A stretch of 64,000 bases of DNA from Heliobacteriaceae bacterium (lineage in GTDB: Bacteria > Bacillota > Desulfitobacteriia > Heliobacteriales > Heliobacteriaceae), in assembly GCA_028707535.1 (NCBI GenBank), contig JAQWAU010000005.1:26396-90395 (forward strand), in the 5' to 3' direction. Below the pieces are notes generated by a model, which saw only the letters and a program-made list of their open reading frames with translations, was not told the origin of the DNA and did not search any database. Positions 53,543-62,780 of the stretch are shown one piece after another. The stretch's first letter is position 1; every line of letters starts with the position of its first letter. The position numbers were made by a program, and so were the translations under genes.

Positions 53543-55516
53543 ATGAAACTGCGGTTTAAGCTACTTGTAGTTTTTTCGTTGGTGTTGGGTATCGCGTTGG
53601 TAAGCGTCTCGTATCTGGGCTATTCCAATGCCAAGTCCCAACTGGTAACCGGTATAGAGACCCAGATGTTTTCCGTGGCGGAAGGTAAGGCCCAGGAGCT
53701 GGATGGTTGGTTGGTCAGTAAAGCGAAAGTTGTAGAAACTGTAGCTAACACTGTTCAAGATGTGGTAGCAGACCAACCGATCCCGGTATCTTTTTTGCAT
53801 TGTTACAAAAAAGATCCGGCTTTCAGCGATCTATATATCGGTTTTACCGACGGGTCATTTTTGGATGGTAGTGGGTGGGTTCCCCCGCCGGAATTTGATC
53901 CCCGGCAGCGGATCTGGTACAAAAAAGCTACGGCGGAACAGGGAACAATTTTTTCCGACCCCTACTTAGATGCCGTTACCGGCAAGTTTGCCGTATCGGT
54001 GGCTGTTCCCTTGCCGACACCCGCGGGGGAAGCCCGGGGGGTAGTGGCCGCGGATATTCTTTTGGAAACCCTGACCGAAAAAGTAAAAAACATCAACCTT
54101 AGTGGGAAGGGGTATGGTTTTTTACTGGATACCAACGGGGTGGCGGTTGCCCATCCGGATGAAGGCCTGGTATCGACCGACCTGAGTCAGAATGAGGTTA
54201 CCAAAGACCTGGCGGTACAGCTGGCGGCCAAAGATAAGGGCATCCTGGAGTACGAGTGGGCCGGTACCCAGCTGGTTGTTTTCCGGCAATTGCCTTCTAC
54301 CGGCTGGGTTTTAGGAATTGTGGTGCCTAAAGATGTTGCTTACCAGGACTTGGCGGCTTTACAGACCTTGCGGCTCAAGTTCATCAGTGTCAATTTAGCG
54401 GCCTTAGCCGTCGCGGCTTTATTGACGCTGGTTTTAGCCGGTCGAGTAACCAGGCCGATCCAGGAACTTGCTGTCAGTGCGGAACAGATTGCTACCGGTG
54501 ACCTGACCGTTAAAGTATCGGTTGCCGGTAAGGATGAGGTAGCGGATGTAGCCTTGGCTTTCAACAAAATGGTCGAAAATTTACGTTCCTTGGTAATCAA
54601 GATCCATAATTCTTCCGACCTTGTCGGGGCTGCTTCCCGGGAGATGGGGCTTTCTACGGCGGAAGCCGGAAAAACGGCCGACCAGATCGCCGGTACAGTC
54701 GGGGAACTGGCCCGGGGGGCGGAGGAACAGGCGGGTTTGGTGCAAAAAAGCGCCCAAATGGTTGACGGGATGACCCGGGCGACCGCCGAGATTACCAGCG
54801 GGATAACGGCTTTTTCCACGATGGCGGCCGAAGTGCAGACAGCGGTTCAAAAGGGGTCTGACGCGGTAACGGAACAGATTATGATTATGGAGCATAACAA
54901 AAAAGAAAACCGGGCTGTTTCCGGGTGTATTGAAGCTTTAGCGGATAAATCTTCCCGGATCGGCCAGATTGTTGAAGTGATCAGGGGTATTGCCGGCCAG
55001 ACAAATCTCTTGGCCTTAAATGCGGCGATCGAAGCGGCTAGGGCCGGAGAGCAGGGCCGGGGTTTTGCCGTGGTGGCGGATGAAGTGAAGAAGCTGGCGG
55101 AGCAGGCAGAACAGTCCAGCCAGGAAATCGCCGTTTTAATCCGGGAAACCCAGTTAAATACGGAACAGGCGGTAAAAGAGATGGCGGCGGCGGAAGCAAG
55201 TTTCGCCAATCAGGAAACTGCGGTGGTTAGTACCAAAGCATTTTTTGAACATATCAAGGGTTCGGTGAACCAAGTAGCCGACCAGACCCGGCAGGTTTCC
55301 CAAGAGGTGCAGCAGGTCAACGCCAGCGCGATGACCGTATTGGAGGCGATCACCAACATTAAAGATATCTCCGGGGAAAGTGCGACTTATGCCGGGCGGG
55401 TGGCGGAGGCTACCCGGGAACAGACCGCGGCGACCGAACAGGTTTCCCGGCAAGTGGAAAACCTGGCTGCCGAATCGGAACGGCTGCTGCAGGAAATCCG
55501 CCAGTTCCGCACTTGA
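53543..55516 (+). CDS. Methyl-accepting chemotaxis protein with dCache sensor
   Basis: 657 residues. A transmembrane helix (about 7-28), an extracellular double Cache domain (about 35-270, with [17 protein letters not shown] and [11 protein letters not shown]), a second helix (about 277-300), HAMP (about 300-352) and a cytoplasmic signalling domain whose hairpin tip is [20 protein letters not shown]. The GAAGGAGGTG site fixes the ATG. dCache domains often bind amino acids or carboxylates; the ligand is unknown. It stands alone between two terminator/convergent boundaries, with no che genes nearby. Confidence 0.93.
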   Translation: MKLRFKLLVVFSLVLGIALVSVSYLGYSNAKSQLVTGIETQMFSVAEGKAQELDGWLVSKAKVVETVANTVQDVVADQPIPVSFLHCYKKDPAFSDLYIGFTDGSFLDGSGWVPPPEFDPRQRIWYKKATAEQGTIFSDPYLDAVTGKFAVSVAVPLPTPAGEARGVVAADILLETLTEKVKNINLSGKGYGFLLDTNGVAVAHPDEGLVSTDLSQNEVTKDLAVQLAAKDKGILEYEWAGTQLVVFRQLPSTGWVLGIVVPKDVAYQDLAALQTLRLKFISVNLAALAVAALLTLVLAGRVTRPIQELAVSAEQIATGDLTVKVSVAGKDEVADVALAFNKMVENLRSLVIKIHNSSDLVGAASREMGLSTAEAGKTADQIAGTVGELARGAEEQAGLVQKSAQMVDGMTRATAEITSGITAFSTMAAEVQTAVQKGSDAVTEQIMIMEHNKKENRAVSGCIEALADKSSRIGQIVEVIRGIAGQTNLLALNAAIEAARAGEQGRGFAVVADEVKKLAEQAEQSSQEIAVLIRETQLNTEQAVKEMAAAEASFANQETAVVSTKAFFEHIKGSVNQVADQTRQVSQEVQQVNASAMTVLEAITNIKDISGESATYAGRVAEATREQTAATEQVSRQVENLAAESERLLQEIRQFRT

Positions 55517-55525
55517 TGGGGGTAG

Positions 55526-56167
55526 TCACTTAACCGTTTTTTGGTTAGGGTGAACCTTTACTCCCGGCCGGGCCCGAAAAAAACGGTAACAAAGGTAGCC
55601 GACGGTGATCCCGATACCGGTAAGGAGCAGAATAGCGTTCAGGTAATGGTGAATTTTGCTCAAAAATATTCGGTAAGCGTGACCGGAAAGTACCCCTAAA
55701 CCGATAATCGGGACACACCAAAGGATGGAGCCCAAAAGGTTCCACCAAAAAGCCTCCCGGAAACGCATGCGAATTACCCCGGTAAAATACGGGGTAACGT
55801 GCCGCACCCCGATGACATACCGGCTGAGCAGGATCATGGCGATTTTGTTGCGTTGCAACCAGGCTTCAGTGCGGACAATGTATTTTGGCTTCAGGCCGAT
55901 GTATGGCCCCCACTTATCTAAAATATCCCGGCCGAACCGGTACCCGATCAGGTGGGCGGTCAATGAACCGAGCTGACTGCCCAGGATGCACACCGGTACG
56001 GTGATTTCCCAGCGCAGGTGGCCTTGAACGATCAAAAAACCGGCAAAAGCCTGGGAGATTTCCCCGGGAAAAGGTAAACCGAGAAATTCCAAGAATAAGC
56101 CCAGAAACAAGCCAAGATTGCCGAAATTGGTTACGATCCAGTGGGCAGTTTCTTCAAGTCCGCTCAT
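55526..56167 (-). CDS. DedA-family (SNARE-associated/VTT domain) membrane protein
   Basis: 213 residues, four to five hydrophobic segments. Family marks: FLEFLGLPFPGEISQAFAGF near the N-terminus, GSQLGSLTAHLIGYRFGRDI, and RYVIGVRHVTPYFTGVIRM. DedA proteins help recycle lipid carriers and keep membrane polarity. The start has GGGAGGATCG upstream. It converges with the chemoreceptor gene, with only nine bases between stops. Confidence 0.92.
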   Translation of the reverse strand: MSGLEETAHWIVTNFGNLGLFLGLFLEFLGLPFPGEISQAFAGFLIVQGHLRWEITVPVCILGSQLGSLTAHLIGYRFGRDILDKWGPYIGLKPKYIVRTEAWLQRNKIAMILLSRYVIGVRHVTPYFTGVIRMRFREAFWWNLLGSILWCVPIIGLGVLSGHAYRIFLSKIHHYLNAILLLTGIGITVGYLCYRFFRARPGVKVHPNQKTVK

Positions 56168-56278
56168 CGCGATCCTCCCGGGGGTAGCCCAGTTGTATGT
56201 TCAATAAATTATATTGTAACAAATGGTTAAGCAGGTCACAACCGGCAATCAGGGTCCTGACAGTTTGTCCCGGCTCTA

Positions 56279-56308
56279 TTGACGGGGAAAACCGGTTTGT
56301 GTTATGTT
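56279..56308 (+). promoter_or_regulatory. Promoter of ilvBN
   Basis: TTGACG (56279-56284), 18 bases, TATGTT (56303-56308). The transcript would begin near 56315, just before the attenuator-like hairpin, leaving a leader of about 130 bases. Confidence 0.55.
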
Positions 56309-56330
56309 AATTAGCAAGGGCGATGCCTTT

Positions 56331-56361
56331 CCCTCGTCTCTTAGTCGGAGACGAGGGTTTT
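56331..56361 (+). terminator. Terminator/attenuator in the ilvB leader
   Basis: CCCTCGTCTC (56331-56340) pairs perfectly with GAGACGAGGG (56348-56357), loop of seven, followed by TTTTCC. It lies about 15 bases after the predicted transcription start, too close for a T-box; it may regulate elongation or simply protect the 5' end. No leader peptide rich in branched-chain codons is seen. Confidence 0.7.
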
Positions 56362-56447
56362 CCTATTCTTAATTGAAATTCAATACAATAGTACGGAGGT
56401 GAAGCGGTACATTCCCCGGCGTAAGTCAGGAATTGCCGTAGTGCAGC

Positions 56448-58148
56448 ATGAATATGACCGGTTCGCAAGTTGTTGTGTCCAGTCTGCAAAAAGAAGGGGT
56501 AGACCTGATTTTCGGTTATCCCGGTGGTGTGGTGCTACCATTATATGATGCACTTTATGACTTCCCTATTCGCCACATTTTAACCCGGCACGAACAGGGT
56601 GCGGCCCACGCGGCAGACGGGTATGCCCGGGTGACCGGTAAAGTCGGTGTCTGTATCGCTACTTCCGGTCCCGGCGCGACCAATTTGGTTACCGGCATTG
56701 CCAACGCTAATGCCGACTCAGTACCTTTGGTCTGTATTACCGGTCAGGTAGGGTTGGCGATCATCGGTAAAGATTCCTTCCAGGAGGCTGATGTCACGGG
56801 TATAACCGCCTCAATCACTAAACACAATTACCTGGTGAAAAATCCGCTTGACCTGCCCCGGGTGATGAAAGAGGCTTTTTACATCGCCAGGACCGGGCGG
56901 CCGGGGCCGGTGGTAGTTGATATACCCAAGGATGTTTTAACGGCGACAATTGATTATCATTATCCGGAACAGGTCCACCTCCGGGGGTATAAGCCTTTGG
57001 ATGAAGGCAAACCGGCGGAAGTGGAGCAGGCAGCGGCAGCCCTTTTGGCGGCAAAACGGCCTTTGTTATTTATTGGGGGTGGTGCTGTTTCCGCCGGTGT
57101 GGCCGAGGCAATTATCGACTTGGCGGAGACCTGGCAAATTCCGGTGATCACTTCCCTGATGGGCTTGGGTACGGTCCCGGCCGGACACCCCTTGTTTTTA
57201 GGGATGGTGGGGATGCATGGTACCGTCGCCGCTAACCTGGCCGTAATGGACTGTGACTTACTGTTGGGCGCCGGGGTGCGTTTTGACGACCGGGTAACCG
57301 GCTTGTTGTCTAAGTTTGCCCCGAAGGCAAAAATTATCCATTTTGATATCGACCCGGCGGAAATCAACAAAAATGTACCGGCTCACCTGCGGGTAGTTGG
57401 TCATTTGGGCTGGAGCCTGCCCGCCTTGCGGCAAATTCTGTGTACCGCCCAGCCGTTAGGGGCGTCACCGGAGCGGAAGGAATGGATTGTTCAGACCACC
57501 AAATGGCGGGAGGATTCACCTTTGGTCTATCAACCGGATGGCCAAGTGCTTAAACCCCAGTACGTCATTCAAGAACTTGATCGCCTAACGGAAAGCAACG
57601 CCATTCTGGTGACGGATGTCGGCCAACACCAAATGTGGAGTGCTCAGTTTTACCGGTTTAACCGGCCCCGGACCCTGGTTACGTCCGGTGGTCTCGGCAC
57701 CATGGGTTTTGGGTTGCCGGCGGCGATCGGGGCGCAATTCGGGCGGCCGGACGAGCTGGTCGTATTGGTGACCGGTGATGGCTCGATCCTAATGAACTGC
57801 CAGGAAATGGCGACGATTGTTGAACACAAACTACCGATCAAGGTGGCCATCATTAACAACCAGGTGTTGGGGATGGTCCGGCAGTGGCAACGGTTGTTTT
57901 ACCACCACCGTTATGCGTATTCCGGTTTTGCCCAAGGGGGGACCGATTATGTGCGGCTGGCCGAAGCTTTCGGCGCGGTCGGCTTGCGGGCCGCCACTCC
58001 GGCGGAAGTCCCGGTGGTGATTGAAAAGGCTTTGGCCGTCGATGGACCGGTATTCATGGATTTTCAAGTTTGTCCGGAAGAAAACGTTTTACCGATGGTT
58101 CCCGCCGGCGCGTCTCTAGACCAGATGATCGAAGGGGTGATTGACTGA
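56448..58148 (+). CDS. ilvB: Acetolactate synthase large subunit
   Basis: ThDP enzyme at the head of valine, leucine and isoleucine synthesis. 566 residues: catalytic Glu49 (RHEQGAAHAADGYAR), FQEADVTGITASITKHNY, and the ThDP motif GDGSILMNCQEM...NN. The N-terminus MNMTGSQVVVSSLQKEGVD is complete, so the ATG at 56448 (or 56454) is right although its ribosome site is weak; a perfect GGAGGTGA lies 46 bases too far upstream. Long form with FAD domain, normal for anabolic enzymes. Confidence 0.96.
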   Translation: MNMTGSQVVVSSLQKEGVDLIFGYPGGVVLPLYDALYDFPIRHILTRHEQGAAHAADGYARVTGKVGVCIATSGPGATNLVTGIANANADSVPLVCITGQVGLAIIGKDSFQEADVTGITASITKHNYLVKNPLDLPRVMKEAFYIARTGRPGPVVVDIPKDVLTATIDYHYPEQVHLRGYKPLDEGKPAEVEQAAAALLAAKRPLLFIGGGAVSAGVAEAIIDLAETWQIPVITSLMGLGTVPAGHPLFLGMVGMHGTVAANLAVMDCDLLLGAGVRFDDRVTGLLSKFAPKAKIIHFDIDPAEINKNVPAHLRVVGHLGWSLPALRQILCTAQPLGASPERKEWIVQTTKWREDSPLVYQPDGQVLKPQYVIQELDRLTESNAILVTDVGQHQMWSAQFYRFNRPRTLVTSGGLGTMGFGLPAAIGAQFGRPDELVVLVTGDGSILMNCQEMATIVEHKLPIKVAIINNQVLGMVRQWQRLFYHHRYAYSGFAQGGTDYVRLAEAFGAVGLRAATPAEVPVVIEKALAVDGPVFMDFQVCPEENVLPMVPAGASLDQMIEGVID

Positions 58149-58149
58149 A

Positions 58150-58647
58150 ATGCGACATACCCTGGCTGTAATGGTAGAAAACCGTCCCGGTGTGTTGGCC
58201 CGGGTGGCGGGGTTAATTGCCCGCCGGGCGTTTAACATTGAAAGCATCTCGGCCAGCCATACGGAAGAGCCGGATATGACCCGGATTACGATCGTGGTCG
58301 AAGGGAATAATCGGAACGTGGAGCAGGTGGTCAACCAGCTTTCCAAGTTGGTGGATGTGGTCAAAATTATTGATTTGACGATGGAGCCGTCAATTGAGCG
58401 GGATATGGCTTTGATTAAGGTTAAAGCCAGTCCGGAGACCCGTTCGGACATTATGGATATTGTTGAGGTCTTCCGGGCCAAAATTGTTGATGTCAACCGT
58501 CAAACGATGGTGATTGAGTTGACCGGGGAAGAAAGCAAGATCGAAGCCTTGTGTGAGGTGTTACAGGACCACGGGATTGTGGAGATGGTCCGCACCGGTA
58601 AGATTGCCCTTTCCCGCCGGCCCGCGGCGGCTAAAGACACCGATTAA
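58150..58647 (+). CDS. ilvN: Acetolactate synthase small (regulatory) subunit
   Basis: 165 residues: an N-terminal ACT domain (MRHTLAVMVENRPGVLARVAG) for valine feedback and the C-terminal domain that activates IlvB. AAGGGGTGA nine bases before ATG 58150 fixes the start; it begins two bases after the ilvB stop. No ilvC or leu genes follow. Confidence 0.95.
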   Translation: MRHTLAVMVENRPGVLARVAGLIARRAFNIESISASHTEEPDMTRITIVVEGNNRNVEQVVNQLSKLVDVVKIIDLTMEPSIERDMALIKVKASPETRSDIMDIVEVFRAKIVDVNRQTMVIELTGEESKIEALCEVLQDHGIVEMVRTGKIALSRRPAAAKDTD

Positions 58648-58677
58648 AGGGCACGGTAAACAGGGAGGGCCTTGGGA

Positions 58678-59802
58678 GTGGCAGATATCCGGCAAAAGCG
58701 GAAAATCGAGCATATTTTACAGGCCCTGGCTTTGGCGGACGGGCCGGTTGCCACCGGGTTCGCTGATGTTCATTTAGTGCATAATGCTTTGCCCGGGGTG
58801 GATTTTTCCGCTTTGGACCCGGCGACGGTTTTTTTGGCCAAAACGCTTAAAATGCCTTTGTTAATTAATGCGCTTACCGGGGGTAACCGGCAAGTTACCG
58901 AAGTGAACCGGCAGTTGGCCCGGATTGCGGCCCGGACCGGTGTCGCCATTGCCGCCGGATCGCAAACGGCAGCCTTACACCGGCCGGAATTAGCCGCTTC
59001 TTTCCGGGTCTTACGGGAAGAAAACCCGGATGGGGTGGTAATTGCCAACGTGAGCGCCGATACGCCGGCGGCAGGGGCCTGTCAGGCGGTAGAAATGCTG
59101 GCGGCGGACGGCTTACAGGTACACCTTAATGCCGCTCAGGAACTGGCCATGCAGGAGGGGGAACGGAACTTTACGTCTTGGGCGGCAAATATCGAACGCT
59201 TGGTGCAGGCCTGCCCGGTGCCGGTGATTGTGAAGGAAGTCGGTTGCGGGATCGCCGGAGAGGTTGCCCACCGTCTTTTAAGGCGCGGGGTGCGTTTCCT
59301 TGATGTGAGCGGGGCCGGGGGAACTAATTTTGTGGCGATTGAGTTGCGCCGGCAAAACTGCTGGGCGCCTTCGTTTGAAAGGTGGGGGATCCCGTCGGCC
59401 ATCAGCCTGGCTGAGGTATTATGGGCCGGGAAGTGTTTTGAAGGGTCGGGTGGTGAACCGGTTACGGTGATTGCCAGCGGCGGGATCCGGGACGGCTGGG
59501 AAATTGCCAAAGCTTTGGCGATGGGGGCCCGGTTGGCCGGAATTGCCGGCCCGGTGTTGAAAAAACTGTTGGGGATCAAGCAGCAAACAGCCGGTTTGAC
59601 CGGATCTTACGACACGGAGGCGGTGGTTGCCTACTTGGATACCTTGCGGCAGGGTTTGGCCTTAAGTATGGCGTTGACCGGTTGCCGGACGGTAGCAGAA
59701 TTACGGCACCAGCCTTGTCTGGTTACCGGGGCGACTAAAGATTGGCTGGTCCAGCGGGGCATTCCGCCGGCGTTTTGGGCGCGGAAACGGGAATGCCGGT
59801 AA
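58678..59802 (+). CDS. fni: Type 2 isopentenyl-diphosphate isomerase
   Basis: FMN/NADPH-dependent interconversion of IPP and DMAPP, feeding the polyprenyl synthases. 374 residues from GTG 58678 (GGGAGGG eight bases upstream; the TTG at 58672 is too close). Family segments: RQKRKIEHILQAL, LINALTGG, AAGSQTAAL, HLNAAQELAMQEGERNF, KEVGCGIAGE and DVSGAGGTNFVAIE. Confidence 0.93.
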   Translation: MADIRQKRKIEHILQALALADGPVATGFADVHLVHNALPGVDFSALDPATVFLAKTLKMPLLINALTGGNRQVTEVNRQLARIAARTGVAIAAGSQTAALHRPELAASFRVLREENPDGVVIANVSADTPAAGACQAVEMLAADGLQVHLNAAQELAMQEGERNFTSWAANIERLVQACPVPVIVKEVGCGIAGEVAHRLLRRGVRFLDVSGAGGTNFVAIELRRQNCWAPSFERWGIPSAISLAEVLWAGKCFEGSGGEPVTVIASGGIRDGWEIAKALAMGARLAGIAGPVLKKLLGIKQQTAGLTGSYDTEAVVAYLDTLRQGLALSMALTGCRTVAELRHQPCLVTGATKDWLVQRGIPPAFWARKRECR

Positions 59803-59806
59803 AAAG

Positions 59807-59828
59807 ACACCTTGCACGGGTGTTTTTT
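59807..59828 (+). terminator. Terminator after fni
   Basis: ACACC (59807-59811) pairs with GGTGT (59819-59823), then a seven-T run. Short but with a good T tract. Confidence 0.75.
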
Positions 59829-59878
59829 TGTTTTTCTCCGGCAAGAATAGGTTTGATTAAGCACGGGAGGTGGGTTCA

Positions 59879-60502
59879 ATGCCCCGCTACCCGCTGGGAT
59901 CCGTAATTCTTTTGGTTACGTTGATCTTTTTGTTGTTCGGGATGGTTCGGGGCTTACCGGCCGGCCTAAGGTTACGGCCACGCACGGTTTTTTGGGCCTT
60001 GGCGGCCTGGTGGTTGTTATCTTACCTGGAGATCCCGGTTCGGTGGGCGGAGACGACATTGATAATTAACCCTGCCGGCACCGTGGTTCCTTTAGTTTTT
60101 GGCTTATGGCTCGGGGCCGGTCCCCTTACGGCTAACCGCTGGGTGGGTTTGGCTGTGGGTATGTTTGCCGTGGTCGGCATCTTGGGTCAGCAGACCTTGG
60201 GTCTGGAACCGGACCATTATTTTTGGGATGGGCATTGGTGGTTTACCCTTTTAGGGGCCGTAGGGGCAGTGGCTTTAACGGGGGAGTTACGGGGGGCGAT
60301 GGCGGCCGTGCTGTTGGGAAGTGCTTTGGTGGAGGGGCTGGGTCCTTTTTTGGGTTTTCCCGGGCCCTTGGCCTTAGGTAAAGGGCTGGCCTTTGACCGG
60401 GTAGTGGTGGCAGCCTTGTTGGTTTTTATTTTGGGTTACCTGTGGGATGTAGTCAGGATGTCGGAGCGGGGGGGGGGAACAGATCAAACGGGTGAGTTGT
60501 AA
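59879..60502 (+). CDS. Integral membrane protein of unknown function (DUF1614-like?)
   Basis: 207 residues from ATG 59879 (GGGAGGTGG upstream), five or six hydrophobic segments separated by short polar turns. The piece YLEIPVRWAETTLIINPAGT followed by VVPLVFGLWLG recalls the DUF1614 membrane family, but this is only a resemblance. No catalytic motif is seen. It overlaps the next gene by 11 bases. Confidence 0.7.
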   Translation: MPRYPLGSVILLVTLIFLLFGMVRGLPAGLRLRPRTVFWALAAWWLLSYLEIPVRWAETTLIINPAGTVVPLVFGLWLGAGPLTANRWVGLAVGMFAVVGILGQQTLGLEPDHYFWDGHWWFTLLGAVGAVALTGELRGAMAAVLLGSALVEGLGPFLGFPGPLALGKGLAFDRVVVAALLVFILGYLWDVVRMSERGGGTDQTGEL

Positions 60503-61460
60503 CGTCAGGCGAAAGGGTTTTGTGGTGATCATCGCCGGCTTTTGGGGAGTGGCTTTACTGGCCGGTTGCGCGACCTTAGTCCTCGGGGGGATGCTTGTAG
60601 GGACGAATTGGGACCGGGTGACCGGACCGGTGGCCGGTGTACGCCGGGCGGTAATGGGAAATAACGGGGAACTCGTCGGCTGGACCCAAAAGGAGTGGGT
60701 GCCCGGGGAAGGCTTGATTGCCCCTGACGGGCGGGCCTGGCAGGTTGTTTGCCCGGATGGGGAGCAAGTCCGGGTAGGAAATGAGTCTTCCCTTAACGCG
60801 GCGAATGGGGACCAGGCCGGTCCTTCGGCCATTTATCCTGCCCGGATCACTTTTTCCGCCGGGGGAAAACAGCGGGTGGCGATCATTGGCGATCAACCGG
60901 CTGCCCAGTTGGCGGCTGCCTTGAGGCAGGAGGGTGTAGAGGCGGAAATATGGGCCGGTCCGGACTTTTTTCGTCGCCGGGTGATTCGGCGGATTGCGGG
61001 TCAGGGGCCGGCCGCAATTATATTGGTGCACCAAAGTTCTGCCGGTTGGTGGGATCCGGATGGCCGGGAAAGAACCGAATTTTTTGTCGAGCAAGGACAC
61101 CCACGATCCGCCTCCAACTTGAGTTTTGCCCGGCGTTGGGGTGAAGCCTTGCCGGCAGGAGTAAAACCGGTTATTGTCCTCTGCCGCTGTTCCCAAGTAC
61201 AATTTTTGTCACCCCGGTTACTCCAGGTATGCTTGCCATACCAGGCCGGTTCCGGTCTGGTGACGGCATTGGCGAAAGGCCTGGCCGGGACCTTAGCACC
61301 GGATTCCTTGACGAATGGGGATGGGTCGGGCATAATGAATCGTGAGAAAATGTTTGGATTGTCCGCAAAGGAGGCCTGGGAAGGTGAAGCCCGTTGGTGG
61401 GGTCATTCAAGCTGTGGACCCGGCGGGTCCGGCTGCCCGGGCTGGTCTGAAACCGGGTGA
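60492..61460 (+). CDS. Exported or lipid-anchored protein of unknown function
   Basis: 322 residues, not recognised. A hydrophobic N-terminus ends in a lipobox-like ALLAGC (Cys about residue 26), suggesting a lipoprotein or anchored protein. The rest is a soluble alpha/beta domain with VAIIGDQPAAQLAAALRQEG, AAIILVHQSSAGWWDPDG and PVIVLCRCSQVQFLSPRLLQ. GTG 60522 or 60525, with AAAGGG upstream, are alternative starts. The last 77 bases overlap the next gene and read as low-quality Gly/Trp/Cys-rich protein. The +2 frame stays open to a TGA at 61343, so a frameshift near the end is possible. Confidence 0.6.
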   Translation: MSCNVRRKGFVVIIAGFWGVALLAGCATLVLGGMLVGTNWDRVTGPVAGVRRAVMGNNGELVGWTQKEWVPGEGLIAPDGRAWQVVCPDGEQVRVGNESSLNAANGDQAGPSAIYPARITFSAGGKQRVAIIGDQPAAQLAAALRQEGVEAEIWAGPDFFRRRVIRRIAGQGPAAIILVHQSSAGWWDPDGRERTEFFVEQGHPRSASNLSFARRWGEALPAGVKPVIVLCRCSQVQFLSPRLLQVCLPYQAGSGLVTALAKGLAGTLAPDSLTNGDGSGIMNREKMFGLSAKEAWEGEARWWGHSSCGPGGSGCPGWSETG

Positions 61461-62757
61461 CCGGGTTGTCGCCGTTAACGGGCAGCCTGTTTACGATGTC
61501 CTGGATTACGGCTTTTTTGTCCGGGAAGCCTGGGTAAAATTAGAGGTTCGGGAAAAAGCCACCGGGAAGACCCGGTGGTTTGAGATTGAAAAGGATGAGG
61601 ATAACGATTTAGGCCTTGTTTTTGCGGATGCCCTTTTTGATGGCTTGCGGCAATGTTGCAACCACTGTGTTTTTTGCTTTGTGGACCAAATGCCTGCCGG
61701 GCTAAGGTCTTCACTTTATGTAAAGGATGATGATTACCGCCATTCCTTTTGGCATGGCAACTTTATCACCTTGACCAATCTGACCGGAGCCCAATTTACC
61801 CGGTTGTTGGCATTGCGGTTGAGCCCGTTGTATATTTCGGTGCAAGCGACCATTCCGGCGGTTAGGCAACGCTTGTTGGGGCACCGCCGGGCCGGGGCAA
61901 TCATGACCCAGTTGCGGCAACTGGCCCGGGCCCGGGTGCAGATGCATACCCAGATCGTCTGTTGTCCCGGCCTTAATGACGGGCCGGTTTTAGAGCGGAC
62001 CTTGGCGGATCTCTGGTCTTTAGGACCGGCTTTGGCCAGTGTTGGTGTTGTTCCGGTTGGTTTGACCCGTTACCGGAAAAACCTTTTTTCGCTTGTCCCC
62101 TGGGATCCTGCCGGGGCCGGTAAGGTGATCGACGCTATTGCCCGCTGGCAAGGGCAGGCTAAAGCCAGCCGGGGTGAACGGGTTTTTTATGCGGCGGATG
62201 AGTTTTTTCTGCTGGCCGGCTACCCCCTGCCGGGGCCGGACTATTATGATGATTATGTTCAGTTGGCCAACGGGATTGGCTTGTGCCGGTTGTTCATCGA
62301 TGAGTGGCATGAGGCGGCCCAGGCAGCTTTCGACCGGATGGCCGAAACCTCGTCTGCAGGAGCAAGGCGCACTTTCATCGTCACCGGCTTGTCCGGTCAC
62401 CGGCTGTTGCAGGATTTACTGGCGGCGACCGGGGAAAAATATGGCTGGGACTGGAGCGGCCGGGGGGTACGGGCGGTCGGTGTGGCTAACGCCTTTTTCG
62501 GGCCGCAGGTGACTGTTGCCGGGCTGTTGACCGGGCGGGATGTGGTGGCCGCGTTGCGGGCTTTACCGGAACCGCCTACCGGCAAAGATGTGGTATTACT
62601 TCCCGCAGCAATGTTGCGGGCGGCGGGTGATGTGACTATTGATGACTGGCGACCGGCAGACATTGCTGCCGGTTTGGGAGGAGTACCTGTGGAAGTGGTA
62701 CCGGTGGCCGGGGAGTCCTTGTTTGCTGCCTTGTGCCGGTACGCTGGGAGTCCCTAA
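61384..62757 (+). CDS. PDZ-radical SAM-like DUF512 protein
   Basis: 457 residues from GTG 61384 (AAAGGAGG nine bases upstream). An N-terminal PDZ-like domain (about 3-70, [20 protein letters not shown]) leads into an Fe-S region with cysteines Cys91, Cys95 and Cys98 ([14 protein letters not shown]) and [15 protein letters not shown], then the DUF512 C-terminal domain. Such proteins are described as Fe-S oxidoreductases related to NifB/MoaA; the substrate is unknown. They usually lie next to der in Clostridia, as here. Confidence 0.88.
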   Translation: MKPVGGVIQAVDPAGPAARAGLKPGDRVVAVNGQPVYDVLDYGFFVREAWVKLEVREKATGKTRWFEIEKDEDNDLGLVFADALFDGLRQCCNHCVFCFVDQMPAGLRSSLYVKDDDYRHSFWHGNFITLTNLTGAQFTRLLALRLSPLYISVQATIPAVRQRLLGHRRAGAIMTQLRQLARARVQMHTQIVCCPGLNDGPVLERTLADLWSLGPALASVGVVPVGLTRYRKNLFSLVPWDPAGAGKVIDAIARWQGQAKASRGERVFYAADEFFLLAGYPLPGPDYYDDYVQLANGIGLCRLFIDEWHEAAQAAFDRMAETSSAGARRTFIVTGLSGHRLLQDLLAATGEKYGWDWSGRGVRAVGVANAFFGPQVTVAGLLTGRDVVAALRALPEPPTGKDVVLLPAAMLRAAGDVTIDDWRPADIAAGLGGVPVEVVPVAGESLFAALCRYAGSP

Positions 62758-62780
62758 CCGGTGATGAGGAAGGTGATTCT

